Position numbers and translations under genes: made by a program. DNA of 64,000 nt from the NCBI RefSeq assembly GCF_949628265.1, contig NC_088786.1, forward strand, positions 13,888,001-13,952,000, written 5' to 3'. The number at the start of each line of letters is the position of its first letter. Positions within the stretch are counted from its first letter, which is position 1. The notes beneath the pieces are model-generated. The model did not search any database and had not been told where the DNA came from. It was given only the letters and a program-made list of their open reading frames with translations. Below, one piece after another: positions 22,239 to 33,206 of this stretch. This DNA is from Cloeon dipterum. Lineage: Eukaryota > Arthropoda > Insecta > Ephemeroptera > Baetidae.

Positions 22239-24804
22239 TTATTTTTGCTCACTGTCATCACTCTGTATGGTGATTCGCAGTTTGCTGCTAGCAACAGAAA
22301 CAGTTTGTTCTGAATTATTAGAGTTAATAAACGAGACTGATGCCAAAAGGTCGCGGTTGTTTTTAAACGTGGCCAGCCAGAATGCTCTTGCTTTTTTGTT
22401 TAAGGCAACCATGTATATAAAGTAAGTCACTCCTTGGAATGTAACTGTCAAATTAAAAAGTACAGTAAAAACTTCCTGCAGCGCTTCTATATACTGACAT
22501 AGGGCGAAAATCCAACTCAGACCTAACAAGACGAATAGGAAGAACAAAAGTTTGCACACTTGTATATTTTTGGTTGTGCTGCTCTCATGCTTCCGTGGAC
22601 TGTCGTTTGTGCCCATGAATATGTTTTTCAAGATAAGACAAAAGATAACCAAGTTAACCAACATTATGGTGACTACAGGAGCGAGAATCGTGACGAAGAA
22701 AGTGACATCTTGAGGCAGACAGAGTGGCGGGCCGTGATACTCATCCCAATGGGTGGAAATGACGATCAGTAGGCCAGGCACCAAGGGGCAGCCCCACGCG
22801 ACCATCGAAGACTTTGAAAAAAGTTTCGGCACGCGGTGGGCAATAACCTGAACCAAGCGCTTGTACTGCAGATAGCCGGCCACCAGCATCCAGAAGAAAT
22901 TCACCAGAATCGCGTAGTGCAAGAAAAAACCCATGAAGATGCAACCGACTCTGTTTTCTTTTTGGACATCAGCAGCCAAGGATAAGAGGAACATGACCAT
23001 CAAAAAGGCCAAACTGATGGCCATTTGCAGCAGAATCTTTTGACCTGCACCCTTCCGCCACTGTGGAGAGCCGGCAGCAGTGACAAAAACGCCGCTTAGT
23101 CCCAGCAAAGAGATGCTGCAGCCAACGATGCTGAGTACTTCGAACGGTTTCGATTCTGAATTGACATCTTCATGGCCCATCAAAAGCAGGCTGCCAAAGT
23201 GCGTTAGGTGGTAGCAAATACACTCATCTATGAATCCATCGCTGACAGTGTAGGATATGTTGTGGTGACACCCCTCATTAGACCAGTTTCCGTTTCCTTC
23301 GTTTGCCTCGTAATCCCAATAAACACATTGCCCAGGTTCTAGAAAAGGATAAAAAATAAGAAATATCGAACAGAAATTTCTTCTTAAAGCTGCGCAAAAA
23401 TTATGCCCTTATCTCTTTCTACCAAATTACACATTTTTTATTTTGATCAGAGCCCATTTGAAGCATATAAATTCTCCAACTGACTCTTATAACTAGAGAT
23501 TTTTATTCAATTAAGTTACGAAGATTTACCTGGAAAGTTTTTGCTTCTATTGAACCACAGAATGATCGGCTGTGATAAGTTTTTCACATCGATTATCTTT
23601 TGCGTCGAATTTCCAACGGTGACACTAATGACGCTTGATATAAAGTTGGGTTGAAACAGCACTTGCGAGTCCTCTATCAAAATAGCATTCAGCTTGAGTG
23701 ACTGATCTTCTAGTAACTCTCCAGGTAGTTTTAATCCAAGGCTAACATTGAGTCATGAATTTATTTTAGGATTGCAGTTATTTTAATCGCTCACCTTAAT
23801 TTTGGAGTGAAAATATTCGCTTCAGATGTTTCATTCTGGATAAGAGACAATCCTTGGTTTTGTGACCCTCTCTCAAGGAATAATCCAAGTGCTTTGCTCT
23901 CAGCTATATTTACTATCCCTATTGCAATATTCTTGGCCACAACTTCATAGGTACTGTTTTTTATGTCTAAATTGGCGATTGTCAAATCCAAATTGTCCAA
24001 GAGTTCTTTCCTCTCCGATGGCGTCCATTTCTTCACGTCGACGTCAGTAGTCAAATAATCAATGTTCTTGATTTCCTTGGTCAACGTTTCTGGATCCGTT
24101 ATATTTGTGATAGTTTGTGAATAGTTCTGAACGCCATATAAAGTCTCAATAAAATAACCAGTGAAATAATAACCAACACATTTAGCTATTTTGTAACCGT
24201 TCTGATGTGTCTCATTCCATTGAAGTGGAACATTATCAGCAACTTGACAAAATTTTACATTTCTTATCCAAGCAATGCTTTTCTTGTTAAAGTTTTCCAT
24301 TCGGCCGAGGTCCTGCTTGAGATAATTTAAATACTTTTTATACTCAGACACAGTGATTTTTGATTTTTCCTTTAAAAACTTGGATGTGAAATGAACAATA
24401 TTCATATCATTTGCGACTTGCTTTGCAGTAAAATGTTCTGAATGAAATTTCGCAAAATCAAATAAAGGTGAGAATTTGGCAACATAATATAGACGATCCA
24501 TTGCTTTGAGAATTTCCGAAACGTTTTTACTATCTGGATAGTGCACGTCACATAAAATCCACCCTACAGGCTGATCATATAGCAATTGAACAAAACATTT
24601 CTGCTTCATATTGCAATCCATTGATGTGAAATCTTTTGTGTCTCTTTTGTTTTCATATTCAGAAAACTTGCAAGTGATGTTAGGCCTCAGGACCCCTTTG
24701 CCATAAACGTGAAGAACAATTATTGTACCGTTCAATGGTTCCAAGTTCACTTGCACTCCTTTCACCATGACGAAATATGCAGCAAAAACACACCAGAAAT
24801 ACAT
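22239..24804 (-). CDS. Adhesion-type GPCR (GPS + 7TM), frameshifted as given
   Basis: Three minus-strand exons: 24804-23795, 23741-23531 and 23338-22239, with GT-AG introns of 53 and 192 bases. Start ATG at 24804 opens a signal peptide (MYFWCVFAAYFVMVKG). About 390 residues of ectodomain with N-glycosylation sequons follow. Exon 3 opens with a canonical GPS: CVYW, NWSNEGC, ECICYHLTHF. The cleavage tripeptide HLT sits at 23210-23202. Seven hydrophobic helices follow, from FEVLSIVGCSISLLGLSGVF to the helix ending MVALNKKARAFW, plus a Ser-rich cytoplasmic tail. Family role: signal-transducing cell-surface receptor, self-cleaved at the GPS. Exon 2 reads as a typical pre-GPS GAIN strand region, but its two halves are in different frames. 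One A is missing (minus sense) at the run 23581-23584. Without it the frame stops in exon 3. With one more base the coding length is exactly 774 codons. Assembly error or true lesion cannot be separated here. Confidence 0.9.
23581..23584 (-). other. One-base frameshift in GPCR exon 2
   Basis: On the minus strand the exon reads ...GATGTGAAAACTTATCAC. Before this point the sensible frame is VGNSTQKIIDVK. After it the sensible frame, shifted by one base, is LSQPIILWFNRSKNF and joins the GPS exon in phase. The four-base homopolymer would need five bases. The other two frames of each half contain stops or nonsense. Confidence 0.8.
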
Positions 24805-24845
24805 TGTGCTGAGTGTTGAAGTATATTCACCAAAATCCTTCAAGC

Positions 24846-24851
24846 AACTGA
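24846..24851 (-). promoter_or_regulatory. Initiator-like TCAGTT before the GPCR gene
   Basis: On the minus strand TCAGTT has its A at 24849, giving a 45-base leader to the ATG at 24804. No TATA box or downstream promoter element was convincing. The same hexamer precedes the Methuselah-like gene. Confidence 0.35.
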
Positions 24852-27482
24852 GTGTAAAATGAAGTTAAATTGTAAGACCACATATTGTCGATGATAAAAA
24901 ACCACAGCGAGTAAATTTCATACTCTCAGTGGCACTGCATAGACTGCTATAAAGAGGAAAGGGAGTTTTAATAGCACATATAGAAGAAATTTAAAACGTT
25001 CAGCAACCTTTAGCTTGGAGTCCTCTTTCTAAATTATTAATTTAATTAGTTTTTGTCTCACTGTAGTGTCTCTTCTTGCAGACTTTTTGTTCTGATAGAA
25101 GGTATAATATAAATGAATGACTGGAAAACAAAGAAACATAATTTTGTAATGAAGACAGAAAATATTTTTGCGTTTTTCAGAAATGTTTCCAAATAAAGAT
25201 GCCCATTGAAAATAAATATTTAAATGCTACATGATAAGTTGGTTTTCAACTGTCAACCAATCGGGAAGAATAATTCAATATAAATTAATGAATGCCAAAT
25301 AATCAAATGCTTATTCTCTTCATTACAAAGTGGGAAGATCGTGAACACAAAGAAAAATAGAAGCCTTAATGCAGACATAATGTTGTGCTTCGTCTTAATC
25401 AAAGCGTGGCCAAATTAACTTTCCTCGGACATATTACCTTTTTAAGTAATTACTGAAATATACGCGTTGAGAGGTGGTAACAATCACTTGTGCTGAATTT
25501 AAGAAAGTATTCTTGCAACCTATGTTCTTTGGTCAACCGAGAGAGGAACTCCAATATTTTCAGAGTATGAGTGGATTGATAGCGACGAAGGTGATCGTGG
25601 TTGCACGCGCACAAACAATGTGTGGTGGAGGGTGGCTCAATTTATTCACGCGCCGATGGCAATCGCTGGCGGGAACTGTTAAAAATTACAAATCTGCGGT
25701 GGCACTTTGGCACATTCCGCGAATATCTCGCGAGATCCATCATCGCGATTTATGCCGGGCTGTCTCATTAAATTTGCGCGGCACCCGAGATAAAATGCAA
25801 ATGGATAATGAAAAATGCGCTCGCGCCGCGCACCGTCGCGGAAATTTATTTTGCTCGTTAGCCGACGTGTCCCGCGCAGGAGAGAAGCAAAGCAAAGAAT
25901 GCCGAAATAATAAACGAGAGAAGATGAGACCTCCATTTTAATATTTAGCATCCATTGTGTCTGGGCCAACAATGGGGGGCTAAATTTTGCCAATTTTTTC
26001 GCGTCGTGTACGTATTCGGGTGTCATTTTAACAAGATAAACACCGCTCGGGTGTCTCGGCTTTTGTTTTTTCCCACAAGATGCGTGCGTGAAGCGACTAA
26101 CCGCGGCGCGATTGCGATCGCTGAAAGCAGAGAAGACTGTCGTAGAGGAAGGCTCACAATAGTTATTTTGAATGTGTACACGCCGAGCAGCGGCCGCCGT
26201 TTATTATTTTATTTATTTTTCCAGCATTATAAGCGGCCGAATTATTTATGGGACCAGTGCAATTTCGGCGCTATCTCGCGAATAATTTTCCCTATGAAAT
26301 ATTAACGTGTTGCCTTTTCAACAAGTTTCGCTGCCGCGCCAAGTGAGAAATAATTCTTGTTTTCCTCTCTCCCTCGACGCATTCAATTAGCCGCTTGCAT
26401 TATTTTTGCTCGCTTTAACAATGGACCAATGCCGTGTTCGCGGCATTATTCTTCTCTCGCGCCTGCTGCTTTTCGGCTTCACTCACCAACTCTGATTTTT
26501 TTGCAGTGTCACTGACACCAAACGAACAAAAATAAATCACATTAACGATATTTTTGTCATGGCTATCACCATATTTTCTGTAATAATGTAACGTTTCACT
26601 ATGAGCCTAATTATGATTGTAGATGTAAGTTCTGTGGCGAGACTTGTGAAAAATATCATACATATCCAAAAGTGTACAGCAAGAAAACTTACTTTGAGAG
26701 AAGCAGCGAAAATTTGTAAAAATTGATTAACCTTTACATGTAGAATGTTGCACGCATATTTTGCGTTTAATAAACCATTAATTAATTAATTAACGATATT
26801 TTTAAAGCGTTTGCAAGTGAGTTAAAATGGGGAGTCTTTTTATTTACAAATTAAATGGAGTAAAATGTCGGTTGTTTTTAGTTTCTGATGTAGTCCGTCG
26901 AAACCATCGCAGCTTTTGTCCTTACTGGTACTTCCTTATTATGCATAAACTTGATTTTAATCTACCCGCGCCGTTGCAAATTTGAACCTTTGTTCCATCA
27001 GAGTAGCGATGACAGTAATTTTAAACCAACAATAACCCAAAAATCCTGGACCTTGGTCCTAGATCCAATGTCGTTCTCTTAGACTGATACAATTATTTGT
27101 TTTTTATAGCACTTTCTTTGGAACAGGCTCTGATTGACCATAGCGCGAAAGGCTAAGATCGAATTCGAATTTTTACGCATAATAAAAAAGTAAAGGAATC
27201 GGTGGGTCCATTGAGGGGTTTGGAGTTTTGAATGACTGATTGAAATAATGTAGACTCCTGTCAGGGTTTTACATGACGATATTACGATCGCATTAAATAA
27301 TATTGACTCCTATTGAATTGCCAAAATAAAGCCAAGTTGGGCTTACTACATATATTTTCATGAGATAAAATTAACTCATTTTGCAAAAATGAGTTAATTT
27401 TGCTAGAAAATGTTTTGTGAAAATTAGAATTATCATCATGACAAGTTCTTTGCGTTTTGACTGTATTATAAAAAGGGCCCAT
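24852..27482. other. Non-coding stretch with GC-rich block
   Basis: The GC-richer block at about 25,540-26,500 has long overlapping open frames on both strands (up to 155 codons), with no domain and no biased codon pattern, so I treat them as chance. A plus-strand 41-codon frame at 26601-26726 ends in KLTLREAAKICKN, slightly reminiscent of a helix-turn-helix start, but it is too short to call. Confidence 0.5.
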
Positions 27483-27554
27483 GCCTTCAGAGAGGATCGA
27501 ACTCTCGACCGCTGGTTTACGAGACCAGCGCTCGTACCACTGAGCTATGAAGGC
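27483..27554 (-). tRNA. tRNA-Thr (anticodon CGT)
   Basis: The 72-base minus-strand sequence folds as a full cloverleaf. The acceptor stem GCCTTCA pairs with TGAAGGC. The A box is TAGCTCAGTGGTA. Anticodon stem CTGGT/ACCAG encloses loop CTCGTAA (anticodon at 27519-27521), and T arm GAGAG-TTCGATC-CTCTC is intact. The anticodon reads ACG codons. No intron. An A-run on the plus strand just 3' (27472-27476) gives a pol III T-run terminator. Confidence 0.97.
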
Positions 27555-27880
27555 GTAGTAAAAACGTATGGTTGTAACCAAAAATGTTCAAAATATATAC
27601 TCTCAAGTGGAAAAAGCTGTTGACAGCCACTGCGACCGTTGAGCGAAACGATAAAAATGGATGATGTGTAGTTCTGATGGCGGTAAAATTTGGCATCACT
27701 CAAAAAACAACAAACATTAAAAAGTTGCACTGTTGAATATTTATTGTTGTCCTTTTCTCGCAAGAAGTAGAATTAAGTTGGGTTGTTGAGTTAAATGTGC
27801 AATTTTACCGCCACCAGGACGCAATATATGGTGGAAATTATAATTTATTATCTCTAATCAGCTTAATTATTAAAAAATCT

Positions 27881-27952
27881 GCCTCCAGAGAGGATCGAAC
27901 TCTCGACCCCTGGTTTACAAGACCAGTGCTCGTACCACTGAGCTATGGAGGC
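27881..27952 (-). tRNA. tRNA-Thr (anticodon TGT)
   Basis: A 72-base cloverleaf on the minus strand: acceptor GCCTCCA/TGGAGGC, anticodon loop CTTGTAA (TGT at 27917-27919), T arm GAGAG-TTCGATC-CTCTC. It differs from the CGT isoacceptor 330 bases away at a few stem and anticodon positions, so the two are paralogues. A T6 terminator (A6 on the plus strand) lies just downstream. Confidence 0.97.
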
Positions 27953-28085
27953 TTATCAACAGGTGTTCATTATCACCAGATTCACACTAATGGTTTGGAG
28001 CAAACTTCCTCTTCCCAGTGATGAGGCCGGGAATGGGCGAAACGTCAAATTTCCACTCTCGCGCTCGGCGCTCGTGCTGTGCAAG
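27953..28085 (-). repeat. Duplicated 5' flank of tRNA-Thr, copy 1
   Basis: The sequence beside the TGT tRNA is closely related to 33073-33206. Both contain TTCACACTAA and GAATGGGCGAAACGTCAAAT followed by TTCCACTCTCGCGCTCGG. This shows the tRNA pair was duplicated with flanking DNA. Confidence 0.8.
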
Positions 28086-28421
28086 AATACATATCACTAT
28101 TTGCCGCCTATAATTTAATCTATAATTTTTGCACTTCCTTTTCATTCAATCAATGATTTTCTTTAATATAACAAAAGTTGAGCATCAATTTTGTTTTTGC
28201 ATGCAACGGGTAGCAGGAATTCCTGTTCGTAATACTTTGCAGAATATAGGTAATCTTTGAATTAGTATCAGTTTTTAGTTTTTCAACCTTTATTAGATTT
28301 ATTTCTTACAGAAAATCAACAAGAAATATATTAAATAAATAAATTGGCAGACCTAAAATTGTCAAAAATAACATATTTTCAATATTTCTTTGTTCAATGA
28401 TAACCTTATATGTTCAGGTGG

Positions 28422-29076
28422 AATTGAGCCATAATCAGTCAAAGCAGAAAATTTCTGTCCAGGGGTCGATGGATTTTGATGAAATTTTGTTTGCGTTAAT
28501 TTTGCCCTAATTGTACTACAAAACAGCTGAGAAAACTCGGCCTTTCCATTTTTTGCGGGTTTTGCGGGCGTTTAAGTGTCAAAATCTGGGAATTTTGAGT
28601 ACTTCATAACTTTGCTCAGGGTAGTCCTAGAACAAAAATTTAAAAACCCGTATTTATTCCAAATTTTAACGTTTTTAGCTTTATTTTTTCTGCTCTACAA
28701 AATGGCTACGAAAAAAATAAAAAATTCCAATTTATTCATTTTCAAATTTGAGTTTAAAATCAAAAAATTAATTTTTTTTTACCTTAACCTTTGACCTACC
28801 ACTTTGAGGTCAATGTAAAAGTTTTTTGCCTCGTTGAGACGAGTTTACGGGTTTTTTAATTTTTGTTCTAGGACTACCCTGAGCAAAGTTATGAAGTACT
28901 CAAAATTCCCAGATTTTGACACTTAAACGCCCGCAAAACTCGCAAAAATTGGAAAGGCCGAGTTTTCTCAGCTGTTTTGTAGTACCATTAGGGCAAAATT
29001 AACGCAAACAAAATTTCATCAAAATCCATCGACCCCTGGACAGAAATTTGCTGCTTTGACTGATTATGGCTCAATT
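28422..29076. mobile_element. Fold-back element with 231-bp inverted arms
   Basis: Left arm 28422-28652 and right arm 28846-29076 are reverse complements with about five or six mismatches over 231 bases. They are separated by a 193-base AT-rich spacer that holds a small internal inverted motif (TTTGACCT...AGGTCAAT). Outer ends read AATTGAGCC and GGCTCAATT. No transposase and no clear target-site duplication were seen. It is best described as a fold-back or MITE-like element. High arm identity suggests it is young or is kept homogeneous by gene conversion. Any transcript across it would form a long hairpin. Confidence 0.85.
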
Positions 29077-30263
29077 ATAATATTTGTATTATGGTTAATT
29101 ATAAAACCTACCAAATTGCTGCTTACCGCGCGGCAGTAAAATTGGAGATGAGATGATTCGCGGACAATTGTAAAAGGTTTGGATTAAACCGTCGCAGCTA
29201 GGCATAATAGACAAGAGTGGCTGGCATTAAGGCAGAGAAACAAGCGTTTAATTAAATTAAAAGCAAACTCCAGCAGACGCGACGACGGCAATAAAAGCAC
29301 AACAAGTGACTGAAAGGAACACATTTATACAGCATGTTGGCCGTCTGAATTAATTTGACGCCAAAACAAGTCCTTAACTATTTTACAGCTGGCTCGTCGA
29401 ATTTAATATGGGCGGATGCTGGCTCTTGCTAGTTGGCCATATAAAAACCTTCTCCTGCGTATTTTATTCGCTCTCGCGCTCGTGGAATTAAGACGTAATA
29501 AATATGCATAAAACTGCATGTGGCCACGCCACGCCAGGCATAAATTACGCGTATGTGCGGACCGTGTGGCCATTGTTGTCGCACATGTGACGAAACCGGT
29601 CAAAATATTAGGCGACACGCTGTTTGCACTGGCTAATTTGCTCTCTGAATGAAGCAGTTTTCCGAGGCAATTATTAATTTTACTCACTTTATTCTTACGA
29701 TGAGATTTTTTATTGTTTTACTCCTCATTTCTGTCATGAATCACGAAAGTCATCTGCAGAGCTGCTGCAGAGTTTTTATTTTATGTTACAATCACTGTCA
29801 AATAGCTATTTAACACCTAGAAAAATGAATAAATTTTTTAGAGCAAATTACAGACAACGTCTTCAACTAAAAAAAGGCCTTTTATGTCTGAATTGGTTTT
29901 TATTTTTCTGTTGGCGTGGTGCTATAAATTAAGTCTATATTCTCGTCTGATCAAATCAGTGAGTTTAGTCGGTTGGTTCACTTTCAATAACTAACTAGAA
30001 GAGCAAAAAAGCACAAAATTATTATTCAGGTTTTTCTATATCGTTATGAATAAAAAGAAAAAAAATTAAAAAAATTGATTTTTTCCGTCCAAAAATATTT
30101 CAAATTGGCTAAAAATATTGTCTCACCGCGAGCAGTCATAGGAAGAACCACAAAATAACATGAATATTTTATGCAAATTCTTTTGGAACAACCATAACCG
30201 CTGAAAAATTTCAAGAAATAGCCGAAACGTTGAAATCCCATACCAAATACGCCAAATACGATT
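29077..30263. other. Non-coding stretch
   Basis: AT-rich with a GC-richer patch at 29,400-29,680. Nothing supportable. Confidence 0.5.
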
Positions 30264-30440
30264 TTATTGCAAAACACGTTCACTCGTTTTTCTCTGCGTG
30301 GTTACTATGCCCTCTATACTTCTCTCATCCTCCCCAACGTGACCGTAATGCCCAGATTTATGATTCATGTTGACTCTTCTTCCGTTTAGACTGCTCACAT
30401 TAATACTCTTTGCCGTCAACACATTAATGGAATCCAGGCA
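30264..30440 (-). CDS. Candidate terminal exon, 58 codons (competes with plus-strand exon)
   Basis: On the minus strand, CCGGTTTGCAG precedes a phase-0 frame of 58 codons ending at TAA that overlaps AATAAA. The peptide (for example VNMNHKSGHYGHVGEDERSI) is hydrophilic and looks like a cytoplasmic tail or linker. The polypyrimidine tract is only moderate. On the plus strand the same place (30396-30460) has its own good splice sites, so only one strand is likely correct. No family recognised. Confidence 0.3.
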   Translation of the reverse strand, partial: CLDSINVLTAKSINVSSLNGRRVNMNHKSGHYGHVGEDERSIEGIVTTQRKTSERVLQ

Positions 30441-30460
30441 CTGCAAACCGGGACCTGGTA
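30396..30460 (+). other. Competing candidate internal exon, plus strand
   Basis: A strong acceptor (GACTCTTCTTCCGTTTAG) and donor (CCTG/GTAAGTAG) flank a short stretch near these limits. One frame is open and reads TAHINTLCRQHINGIQALQT. It overlaps the minus-strand candidate. I cannot decide between them from sequence alone. Confidence 0.2.
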
Positions 30461-32785
30461 AGTAGTGGAAAAGTAGAACATGTTTTTGTTTCAATACATA
30501 CAATAAAGATGTAAAAATGTTCCTCAAGAGTTATCAAACAATTTATCACCTCTTTTTTTAACGATTGCGCTGATATTTGCTATTTGTCTGGATGGCAATG
30601 TATGGGCCAAATAGCCCATACTATTATAGAGCTATAATAAAAATAATTTAGAAACTAAAAATACAGATTAAAACTAAAAATGGCAATGCTTTCTATATAT
30701 ACTGCAAAAGGGCACTTATTGCTAGTCTGAAAAAATAAATAATGATCAGCGGTGGGTCGTCCAGCGAGACTTTCATTCTGATATTGGTTAGCATCAATCT
30801 ACTGGACACACACTACTTAGTTGCACATAATGCTTTAACGAGAGCCGCTCTAAAGTTTTCATAAGAGCAAATTGCCGCTTTTCACAAGCATGCACGAAAA
30901 TTGAACCTGGCCGTGATTGATCGCCGTGTGTGCGCGCGCGCTGAGAGAAAATCAAGTTTGGCCACGGTGATAATTTTTTACTCATTACGGCCGGGGCCGT
31001 TTGGTAATAATCAAGGCGATGCATGCAAGTATGTACAGCATGTCTCAGGCAGAGATGAGATGAGAAGTCGGGAGGGGGCGGAGGCTGGGAAGGCATGCAG
31101 AGCCATCAATAGCCGCGCATAACAAGGCATTAACGTCTGGATTAAGATCTAATGGGCGAGATAAGTAATAAATATAGCTACGGCGGCGGCCAGCATCGAT
31201 CAAAAACACACAGGATTCGTAATAATTCACACAAATAATCACGACGCCGCCGCAGCCGAATAAATCATATCTCGATTTTGGATTACACGTTTACAGGATC
31301 GCGCAGATGAATCGGCGCGCAGATGCGATAAATATTCATGTCAATAATAGTTTTTACACCTAACACGCGAGCCAGCCACGAAACTAAGGCACACACTTCT
31401 AGGGATGTGAAAAAAGTTTCTTCAAGCGTTTTTTTCTGTTGTTACATGTCCTAATTAGTAATTGTATCAAGTTAAAAGTGTAAATTAATGATAAATCATT
31501 AAAATAGATTATTGATTTTTATTTTTGAATATTCAGGACAATAAAATTGGTTGACAGGTATTTTATAAATCACCCCTTTTTCCAAAATAATAATAATTTT
31601 TCCAAATAATTTTAGGAACTGTGATAAACTTGTGCAAAACATTCATTACAAACCTTAGCTAAAGTTAACAGCCAATTTACAAATTATACTCTCGTCGTGA
31701 GGTCGAATCTAGATGCAAAATTGGTTTGATTTTCACTATCTTCCACACCCCCGAGAAAAATAGAAAGGCTCACTTTCTACATTATCGAAGTTTCAGCTCG
31801 CCCGCTTTTTATGTTTATTCTTTTCTCGCAGGCGTGCAGCGATCACACTTCTAGATTAAATATTTATATTTTCACCGGTGAAAAATGTTTCTGACTGCTG
31901 CTAAAGCGGTGATAAGCTCGTTTAGATTTGGCCTGATATCAAAACGCGCGGGCCGTGCACTCGCTCGCAAACAAACACACTCTTGGATAATTTGTGTTTT
32001 GTGCTATTAATTGTAGGCGGAAAAGTACTACGATTCGTGCACAAACACATACTCGAACACCACTTTTTCCTTCGTTTTCAACTCGATGTGGACAATAAAT
32101 AAATAAAATTTGTTGGCAATGTGGCAATACACGCGTTTGTGATATCAATCGGGGACGCTGAATTCCGAGAAAGTTTTAATTGGAAAACAAAAACGCTTCT
32201 AGCTTATGGCTTCCATCTTGATGGAAAACTAAACGAAAATCACACTGGGGTATAATCTAAACAACTTTTCAATACAGAGGGGGATATTTTAATCAACTAC
32301 AAAATATAAGAATCTAAATTTAACAAATGTTTTTTATTCAAAACACTTCACGTTTAAAATACTCATCCAAATATTGGGTTGATTTACACTAAATTCTGCA
32401 TTTTTTTCTTGGGGCCAACAAATATTAATATTTTCAAAAACCATACCATATTTACCTTGTACAATTAATAAATAATTAATTTATAATTTAGTTATGTTAA
32501 AAATTAATACAGCCAATGTAAATAATACAAGTAGTGAAATAAATAAAGCTGAAACTTGGCCCGAGAAAAAAAGGCTGTCACTTAGAATGAAAGTTAAGCA
32601 AAGCCTTGCACTTGGTAGTAAAATCGAAAAATCTTCTGACGTGAAATAAAATAAAATCGAACGAATTATTTATATGTGAAATAATACACATTATGAGCAA
32701 AAATATATTCAAATTTGCCTTTCGCCTGGTGTATAGGATAATCAGCTTTGGGTTTTAAAAAGCAATCAATTAAAAAAGTCAACGT
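30461..32785. other. Non-coding stretch with tandem hairpins
   Basis: Two adjacent small hairpins lie at 30600-30639. GC-richer DNA at 30,900-31,370 is followed by AT-rich sequence. No gene called. Confidence 0.5.
30600..30639. repeat. Two adjacent perfect hairpins
   Basis: GTATGGGC/GCCCATAC (30600-30607 and 30614-30621) is immediately followed by TATTATAG/CTATAATA (30622-30629 and 30632-30639). Both stems are perfect 8-mers. Confidence 0.6.
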
Positions 32786-32857
32786 GCCTTCAGAGAGGAT
32801 CGAACTCTCGACCGCTGGTTTACGAGACCAGCGCTCGTACCACTGAGCTATGAAGGC
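32786..32857 (-). tRNA. tRNA-Thr (anticodon CGT), second copy
   Basis: Identical over 72 bases to the tRNA at 27483-27554, with the same cloverleaf and anticodon (32822-32824). A T6 terminator (plus-strand A-run at 32772-32777) follows on the minus strand. Confidence 0.97.
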
Positions 32858-32925
32858 TTGAAAATGATGCCAAAACAGTAACAAATTTCATGCGAATTTA
32901 CAGGAAAAAGTTAAAAAATATGGCT

Positions 32926-32937
32926 GCCTTCAGAGAG
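32926..32937 (-). pseudogene. Short tRNA-Thr 3'-end remnant
   Basis: GCCTTCAGAGAG matches the terminal 12 bases of the CGT tRNA and is followed by non-tRNA sequence (CGTCGAGCAAAACGATAAAGTGG). That tail resembles the spacer of the first tRNA pair (about 27638-27660). It may be a broken partial copy from the duplication. Confidence 0.4.
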
Positions 32938-33000
32938 CGTCGAGCAAAACGATAAAGTGGTGAAACTAGTGTTTAAAGGGTACGATTTAATTAAAAAATT

Positions 33001-33072
33001 GCCTCCAGAGAGAATCGAACTCTCGACCCCTGGTTTACAAGACCAGTGCTCATACCACTGAGCTATAGAGGC
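33001..33072 (-). tRNA. tRNA-Thr (anticodon TGT), second copy
   Basis: 72 bases with anticodon TGT (33037-33039). It differs from 27881-27952 at three positions: one in the acceptor stem giving a U-G pair, one in the D region and one in the T loop. All stems still pair, so it is probably functional. A T6 terminator is present downstream. Confidence 0.95.
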
Positions 33073-33206
33073 TTATAAAGCTGCATATAATATCATCAAA
33101 TTCACACTAACGGGTTGATGCAAACGTCCTCTTTCCGGTGACGAGGCCCGGAATGGGCGAAACGTCAAATTTCCACTCTCGCGCTCGGCACTCTCCGTGT
33201 GCGAAA
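33073..33206 (-). repeat. Duplicated 5' flank of tRNA-Thr, copy 2
   Basis: Related to 27953-28085, including the GGGCGAAACGTCAAATTTCC block. It extends the duplication beyond the tRNA genes. Confidence 0.8.

Noticed and set aside
23560-23572. miR-2-like word (TATCACAGCC) on the minus strand
   Set aside because: It lies inside the GPCR coding exon and has no hairpin partner; coincidence.
25474-25941. 155-codon plus-strand open frame
   Set aside because: It starts at a non-ATG codon, lies in a GC-rich block open on both strands, has no domain, and shows no splice or poly(A) support.
26601-26726. 41-codon ORF ending KLTLREAAKICKN, like a helix-turn-helix start
   Set aside because: Too short, single motif, no transposon ends or continuation in any frame.
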